A stretch of 64,000 nt of DNA from Zygnema cylindricum. Its lineage: Eukaryota; Streptophyta; Zygnematophyceae; Zygnematales; Zygnemataceae. Location of the stretch: assembly GCA_037447655.1 (NCBI GenBank), contig JBBHKE010001155.1, forward strand, positions 299,409 through 363,408. Reading direction: 5' to 3'. Made by a program: the position numbers and the translations under genes. Below are positions 42,563 to 53,652 of this stretch, in pieces. The notes beneath the pieces were generated by a model. The model had not been told where the DNA came from. It saw nothing but the letters and a program-made list of their open reading frames with translations, and did no database searches. The stretch's first letter is position 1. Every line of letters begins with the position of its first letter.

Positions 42563-43025
42563 CAGAGGTCGCAAAAGTCAAAATTTTAGATAACCGAAAG
42601 CGACCGTTTTTTTTTTCAAAATCTGAGTACCCGACGCCCGACCGGGTTATGCCACGCTCCTAAATTGTTAACCGTTACCCGAAACGCGTTTACGAAAATA
42701 AAAGTTAACCGAAACTCGATTTCTCGCGACTACCCGTACAACAAGAAGTACAAAATTTAAAAGAAAAAAAATAATCATGATGTCACGTACTTCCACGATA
42801 CCAAGAGTACAAAGTACAATAATGTTGGATTGTATGGACAATACAACACTTTCGTTTTTTTTTTCGTTTTTTGCTTACCCGACCGTAACCGTTTTTTTTA
42901 TTATGTGAATCAATCGCCCGAATTTGCCCGGTCCCCCAAATTTGGCAACCGAATTCGTTCCGGATCCGACGCGGGCGGTCGGTTAACGGTCGGTCACGAT
43001 TTCGGTTGACGGTTTGCGACCTCTG
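42563..43025. mobile_element. hAT-like element, family D copy 1
   Basis: Termini are CAGAGGTCGCAAA and TTTGCGACCTCTG. Flanking 8-bp words CTGTACAG (42555-42562) and GTGTACAG (43026-43033) differ by one base. The CAGNGG-type terminus and 8-bp duplication fit hAT. The interior has many CCGAC/ACCCG/GGTCGG words and no coding sequence. It landed directly beside the family A element ending at 42552. Confidence 0.75.
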
Positions 43026-43251
43026 GTGTACAGTACAAAATCGTATTGGTTCGACCTATAAGTACAAAAACAATACGATTCGTCGAAGACTTGCAGTCGT
43101 GCAGAACTGCGGGATGTGTTGCAGCGGGGGAAAATTTAAATATTGCCAACAACAGTTTTCTCTAAAAACAAAATGCAAACGAGCGAGTCAAAACTCGTTC
43201 ATGTCCGATATATAATTGGTTTTCGATGCTTCCACACTGACCAAAGGTCGC

Positions 43252-43691
43252 AATCGGTTACCCGAATTTGTACCCCAACCGTTACCCGACTGGCCGTCGG
43301 AACCGGAACGGATTTGGGTGCCAAATTTTGGGGCCGGTCGGATTCGAACGGGTGATTCACCAAAAAAAATAAAAAATCGGGTAGGGTCAAGGAAGCTAAA
43401 AACGAAAAAAATTGAAGGTTTTGTACTGTCCATACTATCCAACATTATTATACTTTATATTCTTGGTACCGTGGAAGATATGAGGGAGTTGTGCCATTCA
43501 ATTTGTGCTTATTTGGGTACGGATAGTCGCGAGAAATCGAGCTTCGGTTAACTTGTATTTTAGTAAACGCCTATCGGGTAATGGGTAACAATTTAGAAGC
43601 GTGACATAACTCGGTCGAGTAACAGGTGTTCAAATTTTGAAAAAAAAATGTCGATTTTGGGTATCTAAAATTTTGACATTTGTGACCTCTA
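43252..43691. mobile_element. Related family D element or relic
   Basis: The left end CAAAGGTCGCAATCGGTTACCCG and right end CATTTGTGACCTCTA resemble the family D termini, and the interior shares ACCCGA and CGGTTA-type words with the element at 42563 in inverted order. No convincing target duplication was found, so the borders are approximate. Confidence 0.5.
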
Positions 43692-43734
43692 ACAACGACA
43701 CACTACGACAGAGAGCCCATCAAAATATTAGAGT

Positions 43735-44060
43735 GGTGTATTTGGTAAAAAACTTATCGCGATAAATTTGATGCATCGAGTTTTAGATGGTCAGAAGGCT
43801 CGATGTATCGCTCTGGGACCAACAAAAATTATTGCGATATATTTTGTGGGAGGAAGGTCGGTATCCGTACAGGTTTAGTACCACTCGAATGTACAGTAAA
43901 TCGTATGAAAGATTCCCCCCCACCCCCCGGGGACCGCATCGTATCCCACGAATTGCACACAAAAAACATAAGTTTAAAAGTATGATATTATACAATATGC
44001 TTTGTAGTACAATATGCACAAAACCCATTTTGTATGGCTTGTGAAAGAAAAGGCTAACAT
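43735..44060. other. Relic of family C-like sequence
   Basis: TTATCGCGATAAATTTGAT and CTGGGACCAACAAAAATTATTGCGATATA resemble the interior of the element at 17576 (GGGACCAACATAAATTATCGCGATATA). Terminal repeats are not recognisable. Confidence 0.45.
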
Positions 44061-45822
44061 TTAGGGTTGTTGTTGACATTAATACCTAGAGAAACAAAAG
44101 GGGACAGAGTCTCGGTTTAAAGGTTGTGCTACTCTATGTTAATTGTTACAGCTACGTAGATCATCTCTACGCACCAGCTAGCATGGGGGGAGGTCTTAAA
44201 ATCCGTGACCATCACCTACGACCGTTATCCAATGAAATTTGTGATTGTGGAAGAGCCAAAATGATGCGTTCGCATTAGAAATGTCAGAGGAGAGTTCGAG
44301 AGGAAGGACAGGCTTCTCGGACGTTTACATTTATAAGTTAAAATGGTGAAATCACCCAAAAAATGTTGCAATAAATGCCCAAGGTGATTCTCCGACATAA
44401 ATAGTAATAAATTGTCAACAAGTCCGAACGGAAGTACATTTACACTTGCCCCAAAAAGCCATAAACAAAAACTGCGCTCGAAAACACAAGGGTAACTGTT
44501 ACGTGCAAAGAGACATGGGTTCCTCTTGTTTCGTAAAGGCTGCGTTTGGAATAGTTGTTTCCACCTCATTCAAAATGACCAAATCACTCGAGGGCCAGGG
44601 GGATTGTCAGGCTAGGAGCGTGGTGAGAGAACATGTGACACTTCACGTTTGACATTGTACCTTACTTTTCGTCCCATACTTGTCGCATCTTAGACCGTAC
44701 CAGGTGTTCTGTTTAGTTCCATACGGTTTGAAAAACGGATGGTTTGATGCCTAAAGCAGGAGAACTTGAATTTGACACACAATATAGGTTGTTGAAGTGT
44801 GGCAAATCTTGGAATTATTATGAAGTGTATGGAAAAAGTCGTTGTACCACTATTTAAAGGAAAAACCATTAGCAATAAGGAAAATGATTATAAGACGTCT
44901 TTTGATCGACGTCAACCCTTAAAAAATGTTGTAATTCAACGTCAACTACCTTGTCGGCGAGACGTTGCCGGACTCTCAAGGTAATTTGAACGATCGCAAA
45001 AAATAGCAGGGGCTTGATCTTCCATTGACAAAAGGAAACGAGAATACAAGTATTGTTGATTATTCGCACACGTTATACACAACACGAGTCCAAATGAGAG
45101 TGTCATTTGCGAAAATATGTGATGAGGGTACCATGAGTAAATATAAACTTCCCAAGTACGCTCTTGCTCGATTTTCGTCATAAGAATTAAGCTTAGACGC
45201 ATGATTTCGGCCATAGTGCTCAAGTCCAAATCCGCAGAAGGGGTCGGCATAACAACTTGTAAATGAAGGCGTTGTTTTTTTTAGTGACTTCATGGCGAAT
45301 AAGTTGACGGGGGGTGGTAAAACGACAATTATCAATTTTATCAAAAGATGAAGAGAAAGGAGATGAGGGGTAGCCCGCAAGTGACGTAAAGTAGTTGTTG
45401 GGAAAAAACATGGGACAAAATAGCGAACGTGATTTACAAAGGCGAAGTTTTGCTTGATCCTTGCAGTGGGCAAGCTCACCATGAAAACCAACGATAATAG
45501 TTTGGTAGAAAAAGTGCGCGGACGCAATAGGAGAGCGTAAGTTATTAGCACAATTTTTGAAGAGAGGTCTTGTGGAGCCATTAAGGGAGAAGAAGGTCTA
45601 ATGACAACTTCTTAAGTAAATTTGTCAAAAAGGGGACTATGAAAGTTGTAGACAAAAATGATGAAAAGTGAGCACCACTTGAAATGATGTTTGATATGAA
45701 TGATAGAATGGAGCAAGCAAGATAAAAGATAAGAATAAACAACCTAAAAACGGGATTGTTGAATGTCGTACAGATTGTAGGTTACATATGGAATATAAGA
45801 GAAGTTCCTATAATCCAACCCA
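44061..45822. other. Intergenic, several unassigned short ORFs
   Basis: Frames of 60-173 codons are open on both strands (the longest is minus 45060-45581), but none shows a known motif, plausible splice signals or repeat family membership. Possibly decayed transposon sequence. I make no gene call. Confidence 0.35.
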
Positions 45823-45827
45823 CCAAG

Positions 45828-47067
45828 TGCAACTCTGAGACCTCCATAGGTCCTTAGAGTAAGCAGCTCACACGAAGCCTCTAGGATAACCCTGACCCCT
45901 TTGTCTTTCAGCACAATCATCATTGTTTCATCGAAAATCCTCTTCCGCGATCTCGACTTTCATTCCGGCCGTCTGATTAAATGTGGATTTAATCGTAGCC
46001 GTAATAAATACATGCGCAGTATTCGTTTCACTATCGAAACAAATGCGCGGTAGTTGTTTCTTGTTCGTACCTTAATCCGTACTTTTACATAACCGAATCT
46101 ATGTGTCCTGTAAATAGTTTTCGTTAAATGAATTTGTCAGCGTAAAAATGTTTATGTAATTACCAAACCTCATGTAATCTAGCAATCGTTATAGACCAAA
46201 TGGATTGAGCGACCGGGTACCGGCAACTCTAACGGTTGGTAGGTACTAGGATCAACTCCTGGTTTCCGACAAATCTACTTTTAGTAAATTAGTAAATCAA
46301 CTAATTTACTACTGTAAATCAACTACACCGCCAATCGCCATTATCGTTGTGTACGCTAATTCCGTCCCGTTTTTTTGTTTTTTTATTCTCCATTAGCGTA
46401 GTTCATTCTATTTTTTTCTTTACTCTATTTAGGGTTATTTTTTTAGTACTGTACAAAGTGGAAGTACATCATTATTTAATAAGTGTGGTGTATGGACAGT
46501 GTCAGATCGTACAAAAATGTACCTTTTTTAAGTGAAAAATTATAATTAACAGTTTAAGTAATCGCGGACGCATGAGAATGTGCGCTCTAAAAAGGGGATA
46601 TAATCGGGTTGTAAAATATCACGTTCTCACATATTCGTCCAGCAACCACGTTTCGACCGTGTGAACGTACAATTTCTATACGATGTGTCAGATTTTGTAC
46701 GAATACCTATATTAGTTTAAGCATGTTTGCGACCGACATTTTTTTTTCAAAGACCCAAATTAGAATTATTAAACAATTAGAATGTATGTTTTTTTTCAAA
46801 ATTTTCAAATTCTTAATTAGCGTAAACCACTGTAATATTTGATGTTTGCTAAAGAAACTTTTACGCTAATAACGTTTGGCGGTGTAATCTACTACCCGTA
46901 AATCTCAGGATAGCATAGGCAGCCATGGCTCTAGCTTCATCTGTGACTTTCAGTGACTGCAACAAGTGTGGGAGTTTAAGAGAGAATTTAGAGGCAGACT
47001 ACCTTGGCTAATTTTCTGTATTTTATTTTAGACCTAGAAAATACTAAACTAACCATCAATTTCTACA
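45828..47067 (-). repeat. 3' LTR of copia element
   Basis: Aligns with the other LTR except for two events. It lacks about 410 bases after TTTCAGCACAA, and it has gained the family A MITE at 46326-46884. Scattered substitutions show that the insertion is not recent. Confidence 0.9.
46326..46884. mobile_element. TA-target MITE, family A copy 7 (long form, in LTR)
   Basis: It starts CACCGCCAATCGCCATTATCG and ends AATAACGTTTGGCGGTG. It sits in the 3' LTR as CAACTA, element, TAATCTAC, while the 5' LTR at about 52320 reads CAACTAATCTAC. The pre-insertion site is thus preserved, and the target duplication is exactly TA. The interior is shared with the nested copy at 20973. Confidence 0.95.
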
Positions 47068-47080
47068 CTCCCCTTACTTT

Positions 47081-47578
47081 CTAGTCAATCTTCAATTTCA
47101 GACCACACTTCTCCTTGCAAAAATTTAGCTTAGGGGAAGGCATAGGTTTGGTCATCATATATGCTACCATCTCGCTATCTGGTTGGTACTCTAAACTGAT
47201 TATTTTGTTTTCTACTTTCTCTCTAACAAAGTTGAGTCTAATGTCAATGTGTTTTTCTTTAAAATGATGTTTAGGATTGGTAGAAATAGCGATTGCTGCC
47301 TGATTATCACAAAAAAAAATTTGCACACCACTCTTTAGGTGACCAAGCTCACCAAGCAAAGACTTGACCCACATCAATTCTTTTACAGTCGAGCAAGAGG
47401 CCATATACTCAGCCTCTGTGGTGGACTGAGCAATAACTTTTTGCTGTTTGCTACTCCAACAACAAGCCCCATCACCCACATATAATACATATCCAGAAGT
47501 ACATCTCCTCATCGGAGCATCACCATAACTGGCATCACACCAAACAGTGATGTTAGTATTCTTTCCACCCAAATGCAA
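47081..47578 (-). pseudogene. copia RNase H segment
   Basis: An open segment encodes CDASYGDAPMRRCTSGYVLY, WSSKQQKVIAQSTTEAEYMA and ELMWVKSLLGELG motifs typical of the RNase H domain that ends copia polyproteins. It reads to a stop just before the polypurine tract. It is separated from the upstream RT frame by a stop at about 47578. Confidence 0.9.
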
Positions 47579-48833
47579 TCATAGATCCCTAGTTCCTATC
47601 AAATATCTAAGGACTCTCTTAGTTGCCTCCCAATCCCTCTTAGTGGGAGCATTTAGACTTCTACTCAGCAATCCTACAGCCGCAGCTAAATCCGGTCGAG
47701 TACAATTCATAAAATAGATTAGACTTCCCACTATTTGCCTGTAAGGAATAGTCAACATGAACTTCTGTTCTTCAGGAGATAATTCCTCGTCTAAGACTAT
47801 GACTCCTTCTTCCTCACTCCTCTCACTTCCCTTCTTTAACTCCATTGGAGTTGTACAACTATTAGCTTTATCCATCTGAAATTTTTAAAGCATGTTCCCT
47901 ATTGCTTCTTTTTGAGTCAATCTTATAATCTTTCATTTTCGATCTTTTTCTACTTGAATTCCCAAAATACATTTTGCTTCCCCCGTATCTTTCATTTCAA
48001 ATCTCCCCTTAAGATCGGTTTTCAGTTTATTAATATTTTTCTATTGATTTACTTAAAACAAGTAAATCTTCAATATAAATTGCAATAAATATAACACATT
48101 CGTCATCTTCAAAAAACATAGATTGAGTGATCTGAGCTGATCCGGATATATCCTATACCGATAAGAAACTCATCAAGCTTTTCATTCCACTGTCAAGGCG
48201 CCTGTTTCAAACCATATAGGGATTTGATCAGCCGACATACCTTACTCTCCTCTCTTTCCTCCACAAATCCTTCGGGTTTTTTCGCATAAAGATCTCCTCT
48301 TCCAATGCTCCATGCAAAAAGGCTGTCTTGATGTCCATCTGGTGCACCTCTATGTCTTCCGCTGCTGGTATACTGAGAAGTATGCGGACGGAGGGAAATC
48401 TGACGATCGAGACAAAGGTTTCCTCGTAGTCGATTCCTTCTTTCTGTGTAAATCCTTTTGCCACTAATCGGGCTTTGTAACGCTCAATGGTGTTATCCGG
48501 GTTCAGTTTTAATTTGAAAACCCATTTACAACCGATTGGTTTTCGGTTAGGTGGACAGTCCACCAGCTCCCAAGTATCGGCTGCCATAATTGAGGCCATC
48601 TCCTCATTGATGGCTGTCTTCCACCAGTTCCTTTCTGGACAAGTTATTGCCTCTCCATAAGTTTGAGGTTCATCTTGATGAGTTAGTTTTGTTACCTTGT
48701 TATTAATATGTTTTTCTTGCAATCTTTTGCTACTTCTCCTTCCCCCCTGAAAATTTGTGGCCAAAATAGATGGTTCTCGTGAGTTCTTTCGAACAATCTC
48801 CGCTTCTCCCCTATCCCTTGATTCCGAAATCAA
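47579..48833 (-). pseudogene. copia reverse transcriptase, frameshifted
   Basis: Two recognisable blocks. At 48833-48228 are WELVDCPPNRKPIGCKWVFK, RLVAKGFTQKEGIDY and HQMDIKTAFLHG. At 47875-47579 are PYRQIVGSLIYFMNCTRPDL and the connection to RNase H. The intervening region is frameshifted. The catalytic YVDD is replaced by YIED at 48066-48077 (minus strand), a loss of a metal-binding aspartate that would inactivate the enzyme. Confidence 0.88.
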
Positions 48834-48900
48834 TTTCCATCACGTCTTCCGCTTCGGGTAGAGTTGTCACTGGAGTTTTTGCAGCTGAGTCCTTTTCGGT

Positions 48901-49942
48901 CTAATTTGTCCCTGCAAGAATGTCATCTTCTCTAAAACCTAGATAGTTAGGAAGCTCAAAGTCATTGGAATTTTTTGACTCAAATCTGATTTTTATTGAC
49001 TTTGTATATTTGAAGGGATCCACAGACATTCCTTCATCCATAACTACTAGATGCTTTACTAAGATTATATCTTCCCTTTTTAGATCGTAAACTCTATATC
49101 CTTTAACATCCTCATCATATCCTAATAAGTATCCCAGTTTTCCTTTAGGATCTAGCTTCCAATTAGACCGATCTGTATCTAGACTGAATACTTGACTGCC
49201 GAAAACCTTTAAGTGAGATATGTCTGGTTTTCGGCCGGTCCATCTCTCATAAGGTGTTTGATCTTTTATAGCTGAGGTAAGAACTCTATTTTTGAGGTAA
49301 TTAGCGCAGTTCATTGCTTCTGCCCAGAACCTTTTTCCTATCTTCTTAACCGACAACATACTTCTAGCACTATCACTTAGTGTCCTATTTAATCGTTTAG
49401 CTACCCCATTCTGTTCCGGGTTTTCTGGAACTGTCTTTTGGTGCTGAACTCCAATCTTCCCTCAGAAAATCCTCAAACTGGTTAGAAGTATACTCTCTAC
49501 CATTCTCACTCCTTACTCTCTTGATTGGAGTTTCATGGAGTTTTTCGCTCCATGCTTTATATTGTCTAAAACAATCCTGAGCTTCTGACTTGTTTTTCAA
49601 AAAATATACCCAGGAATACCGAGACCAATCATCAGTGATAGTCATCATAAACCTCTTCCCCCCCGGTGAGGGTACTTTTGCCGGTCCCCAAATATCTGTG
49701 TGTACTAAATCTAGAATTTTTTTCTCACTATAGGTGGCTGTTTTGGGAAAGGGCAATCTGTGTGCTTTACCTTGAGCACATCCACTACAATCACTTATTT
49801 TCTCACTCTCACTGAACTGAATTCCTTCCACCACTCCCATCTCTTTCATCTCTCTTAGCTTATCTAGATTCACATGCCTAAGCCTCTTATGCCACATCAT
49901 TATATCATGAACACCTTGCATAATAAAGTTTCTTCTTTTCAT
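48901..49942 (-). pseudogene. copia integrase, frameshifted
   Basis: Segment 49942-49397 carries the H-H-C-C zinc region (WHKRLRHVNLDKL, CSGCAQGK) and the core with LVHTDIWGP and TITDDWSRYSWVYF. A frame change near 49400 leads to 49359-48901, with ANYLKNRV, WTGRKPDISHLKVFG and LGYLLGYDEDVKGYRVYD of the C-terminal part. At least one frameshift separates them. Confidence 0.88.
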
Positions 49943-50024
49943 TGCTTAAAATCAGCCTAAACATCCCCTGGCTACCATTTTCAGCGGTGAAATAAACTTT
50001 CTCCTCAAAACTAGCAGTAAAGAC

Positions 50025-50435
50025 TCATTTCCTCATGCTAGTATCAAAACCCTTATCATCTAATACAGACGTAGAGATGAGGTTTTTGTTCAGCTTCGGA
50101 ATAAACAATACATCGGAGAATGTAACTTTGGATGTCTTTCCTTCTACTAACACTTTTAGATCTTCCGATCCTACAAGAGTAGTAGTGACTATCCTCCCAT
50201 CCCCGTACTCTATCTCTACGGTGGGAATCTTTCTTATCTTAGTGAACATGTATTTATCGTTACACATGTGCATGGAGGCACCTGAATCTACAATCCAACC
50301 TGCTTCACCTTTCAATCCACCAAAAGCACATTTCTGCTTTCGTGGAATTTCTACCTCGTTTGTCGCTTCCAACTCCTCATCCAATAGGAGCTCATCGTCC
50401 TCATCTTCGGATTCCACCTCATGTACCTGTGTCAC
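50025..50435 (-). pseudogene. copia protease region
   Basis: Encodes GWIVDSGASMHMCNDKYMF with the aspartic-protease DSGA active-site motif and a downstream VLFIPKLNKNLISTSVLDDKG, as in copia proteases. It is followed by a frame break before integrase. Confidence 0.88.
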
Positions 50436-51361
50436 AAGGGCCTTTTTCTTTCCTCTCGGGGTTCCACCGGTTTGTCCCTCCTTTGACCGAAGCTCGGTTA
50501 GCTTAGTGCACTCGCCATATAGTGCCCTGGTTTCTTATAGAAATGACATAAACCCTTGGGAGGCCTTAGTCCGAACTCGTAGGTCTAATTTTTCTGCTCC
50601 TCCCCTCCGTAATTCTTGACCGGGCTCCAGGAATCCTTGTTCCTCCAGTCGGTCCCAGCTGCCAAGGCTTGCCCACTCTTTCCTCCCCTTCGGATCTCAA
50701 TTGTATTCTCCCGAACGAGAATCATTCCTACCACTGAGTTCCATATCCATCTTGAGTCCGGCAAGTCCTGCACACGGTTGACTATGTTCTCGAACTCATC
50801 GGGTAACTTCATCAGTAGACAGTTAACCTTTTCTTTTTCACTAAAATCTTTTCCAGCACTCTCTAGCTCCATGAAAAGTGTAGCAAGCTCATTGCAAAAA
50901 TCCAACATCTTCCCCCCTTTGTATACATACTCCTTAACTTTCTGATCAGCCAACTGTTGTTGTTGAATCGTACCACTTCGGTACATCTCTATGAGAGCCA
51001 TCCAAAGATCGGATGCCCTTTCTACCTGCAAATGAGGACATGCAAGTCCTTGAGTAAGATGGCGGAGGATGAAGTGCTTTGCCGCCATATTGTTGAAGTC
51101 CCAGGTATCAGTATCATTCTCCTCGTTCCTCGGAATAGGTGACATGAATGTCGAACCAGTTGCTATTGGTGTGGTCGTCTCCTTCTCCTTTCCTTTGTCC
51201 ACCACCTCTCCTTCCTTTGTCTCCTCTGTTGAAGATGGATCTGCATCTTTAGTGAATCTGCCTCCTGTAAACCCTGGAGGTATCCCAAGACTGGATGGAC
51301 GCCTCACCCGTCCACTCACTATTCCCCAAAACCTTTTCTCACATAGAGCTCCTGTCATCAT
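50436..51361 (-). pseudogene. copia gag (UBN2-type) with degraded zinc knuckle
   Basis: 258 open codons from 51361 with AAKHFILRHLTQGLACPHLQ, LADQKVKEYVYKGGKMLDF and LMKLPDEFENIVNRVQDLPD motifs of copia gag. Downstream (about 50565-50515) a CHFYKKPGHYMAS stretch is a zinc knuckle that has lost cysteines. The start region overlaps stops and is approximate. Confidence 0.85.
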
Positions 51362-51424
51362 ACTTCTGAGTATATGAAGCCTGCTCCATTGAATATGGGC
51401 ACCCTAGATGGTGGGCCCATAACG

Positions 51425-52504
51425 TGCAACTCTGAGACCTCCATAGGACCTCAGAGTAAGGAGCTCACACGAAGCCTCTAGGATAACCATGACCTCTTTG
51501 TCTTTCAGCACAAATAACTGCCACCCTCACAAAGCAGAAAAACTCGTAACACCATCATCCGTGTGAAGGGAAGACTCCCTTGAGTCGATAGCAAAAAGAA
51601 TCTTTGAATTTGCTCCCCTGAGCAGTAAGTTATGGAGGGTCAAAGTTGACCTTTTGTACATAAGCTCTTTAGGAGAGAGGGTCCTATCTACCAATTTTTC
51701 TAAGTCCTATATCTCTCACAAACTCTATCTACTAATGTACGGAACCAATCATATTACTCTTCCGTACACAGAAGTACAACTGCCGGTGTACTTTATGTAC
51801 GGATACTGTACGACATGGCCTAAATGTCGACATGTGGTATATCCGGATTTGCTCCCTTAATCCCCGGAGATGCCGCGATCCAATGTCATTCTGCCACGTG
51901 TCATCCGATGTGTCGATGACAAAAAACTGCCGAAAATCCTCTTCCGCGATCTCGGCATTCATTCCGACCGTCTGATTAATTGTGGATTTAATCGTAGCCG
52001 TAATAAATACATGCGCGGTATTCGTTTCACTATCGAAACAAATGCGCGGTAGTTGTTTCTTGTCCGTACCTTAATCCGTACTTTAACATAACTGAATCTA
52101 TGTATCCTGTAAATAGTTTCCGTTAAATGAATTTGTCAGCGTAAAAATGTTTATGTAATTATCAAACCTCATGTAATCTAGCAATCGTCATAGACCAAAT
52201 GGATTGAGCGACCGACTACCGGCAGCTCTGACGGCCGGTAGGTACCAGGATCAACTCCTGGTTCCGACAAATCTACTTTTAGTAAATTAGTAAATCAACT
52301 AATTTACTACTGTAAATCAACTAATCTACTACCCGTAAATCTCAAGATAGCATAGGCAGCCATGGCTCTAGCTTCATCTCCGACTTTCAGTGACTGCAAC
52401 AAGTGTGGGAGTTGAAGAGAGAAGTTAGAGGCAGACTGCCTTGGCCTCTTTTCTGTATTTTATTTTAGACCTAGAAAATACTAAACTAACCATCAATTTC
52501 TACA
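51425..52504 (-). repeat. 5' LTR of copia element
   Basis: Full-length LTR of 1080 bases, from TGCAACTCTGAG to TTTCTACA. It keeps the roughly 410 bases missing from the other LTR and the uninterrupted CAACTAATCTAC site. The adjacent internal sequence does not match the common initiator-Met primer site (TGGTATCAGAGC), so the primer is unknown. Confidence 0.9.
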
Positions 52505-52509
52505 CCAAG

Positions 52510-53149
52510 TACCTCTTGTCGATTTCAAAGTTGGAATATCACCAAAAGAGGAAAAACAAGGAAGTTAGGTTTGAGTGGAAAACACGAACAAAAACAAGTA
52601 TTCAATTGATTAGTGGATGGGTGTTGAAGCTCAAAGAAAATGGCATTACATGGGTTCGTCCATAAAAGACTTACATACGACTAATTACCTTATACCGTTT
52701 TGAGACAACAACAAACCATCTTGCTTTCAAAAAGCAATTTGTAACAGGACTAGGTATTATCAAGCATCATACGAGACTTTTTTGCATTTACCATAGAAAA
52801 GTAAATACGTAGAGACACTGCTTTGGTTGTAAACTACTGAAGATTTTTCCTACAGCATTTGACTAATAACCTTATAAGATTTCGAGACACCGTTATCAAA
52901 AGCAATGTTTGACTGGACTCGGTGTCATAAAGCGTCTCTCTTGATTTTCCTGCAATTACCGCAAACCATACTCGGTTATTATTAACCTTAAACAAGCCCA
53001 TACGGGAGTTTTCTGCAACTACCGCCAACCACCTTATGGGTATTATTAACCCTAAAGTTGCTCGGCCAACATTGTACCAATGCGTCAAATAGTACAGTGA
53101 GTGACCCGTAAGTAAGGACAATAGTGCTTGACGTCGTAATTATACACTA
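52510..53149. other. Intergenic sequence, no gene recognised
   Basis: Unique AT-rich sequence between the retrotransposon and the next MITE. No motif or conserved frame is seen. Confidence 0.4.
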
Positions 53150-53650
53150 CACCGCGAATCGTAATTAGAGTAATGAAAAAATTAGAGTACAAAAACTAAA
53201 AAAAATAATTAGAGTAATGAACGCTAATTTGTGTGATAGAGTTGTTTCAACTATGAAGTTTTCTCTAATTTATTTAAGTACTCTAATTTGGCACGCTAAT
53301 ATCGTCTACTGTAAATAAGGTATTCGTACAGAATTTGGCAAAACGTACAGTTTATCGTCACTATGACGTTTGCACTACGCGGTTTGGTAAAACGCAGTTA
53401 CATGATAACGGCCTGTATTAAATCATTATTTGTACTTTTTTACTTAATAAAGTACAATTTTGCACGGTCAGAGGTCGTCCGTACTCAACACTATTTAAAA
53501 CGAACCTATATTAGAATAAAAAACGCTAATTAAACTTTACCTTAAATAGAATAATGAAAAAAATAGAATCATTTACACTATTTCATGTGATAGAGTCAAA
53601 AATTCGAGCAACCGAATTAGAGTAATTTACTCTAATTACGATTCGCGGTG
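53150..53650. mobile_element. TA-target MITE, family A copy 8 (500-bp form)
   Basis: Inverse-orientation counterpart of the element at 42055. It starts CACCGCGAATCGTAATTAG and ends CTAATTACGATTCGCGGTG, with TA borders. It shares ACGTTTTGCC(inverse), GTACGGACGACC(inverse) and the same 500-base length. It is non-coding. Confidence 0.92.
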
Positions 53651-53652
53651 TA

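Larger units (their letters stand above)
45828..52504 (-). mobile_element. Ty1/copia LTR retrotransposon, decayed
   Basis: Bounded by 5-bp target duplications CCAAG (45823-45827 and 52505-52509) and by LTRs that begin TGCAACTCTGAG and end TTTCTACA on the plus strand. Internal order on the minus strand is gag, protease, integrase, reverse transcriptase, RNase H, i.e. copia order. A purine tract (AAGTAAGGGGAG, minus strand) adjoins the 3' LTR. The coding region is broken by several frameshifts and stops, and the reverse-transcriptase YVDD motif reads YIED. The element is therefore not autonomous. Confidence 0.95.

Noticed and set aside
45060-45581. 173-codon minus-strand ORF left of the retrotransposon
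   Set aside because: No copia or other transposase motif is recognised. It is not called as a gene.
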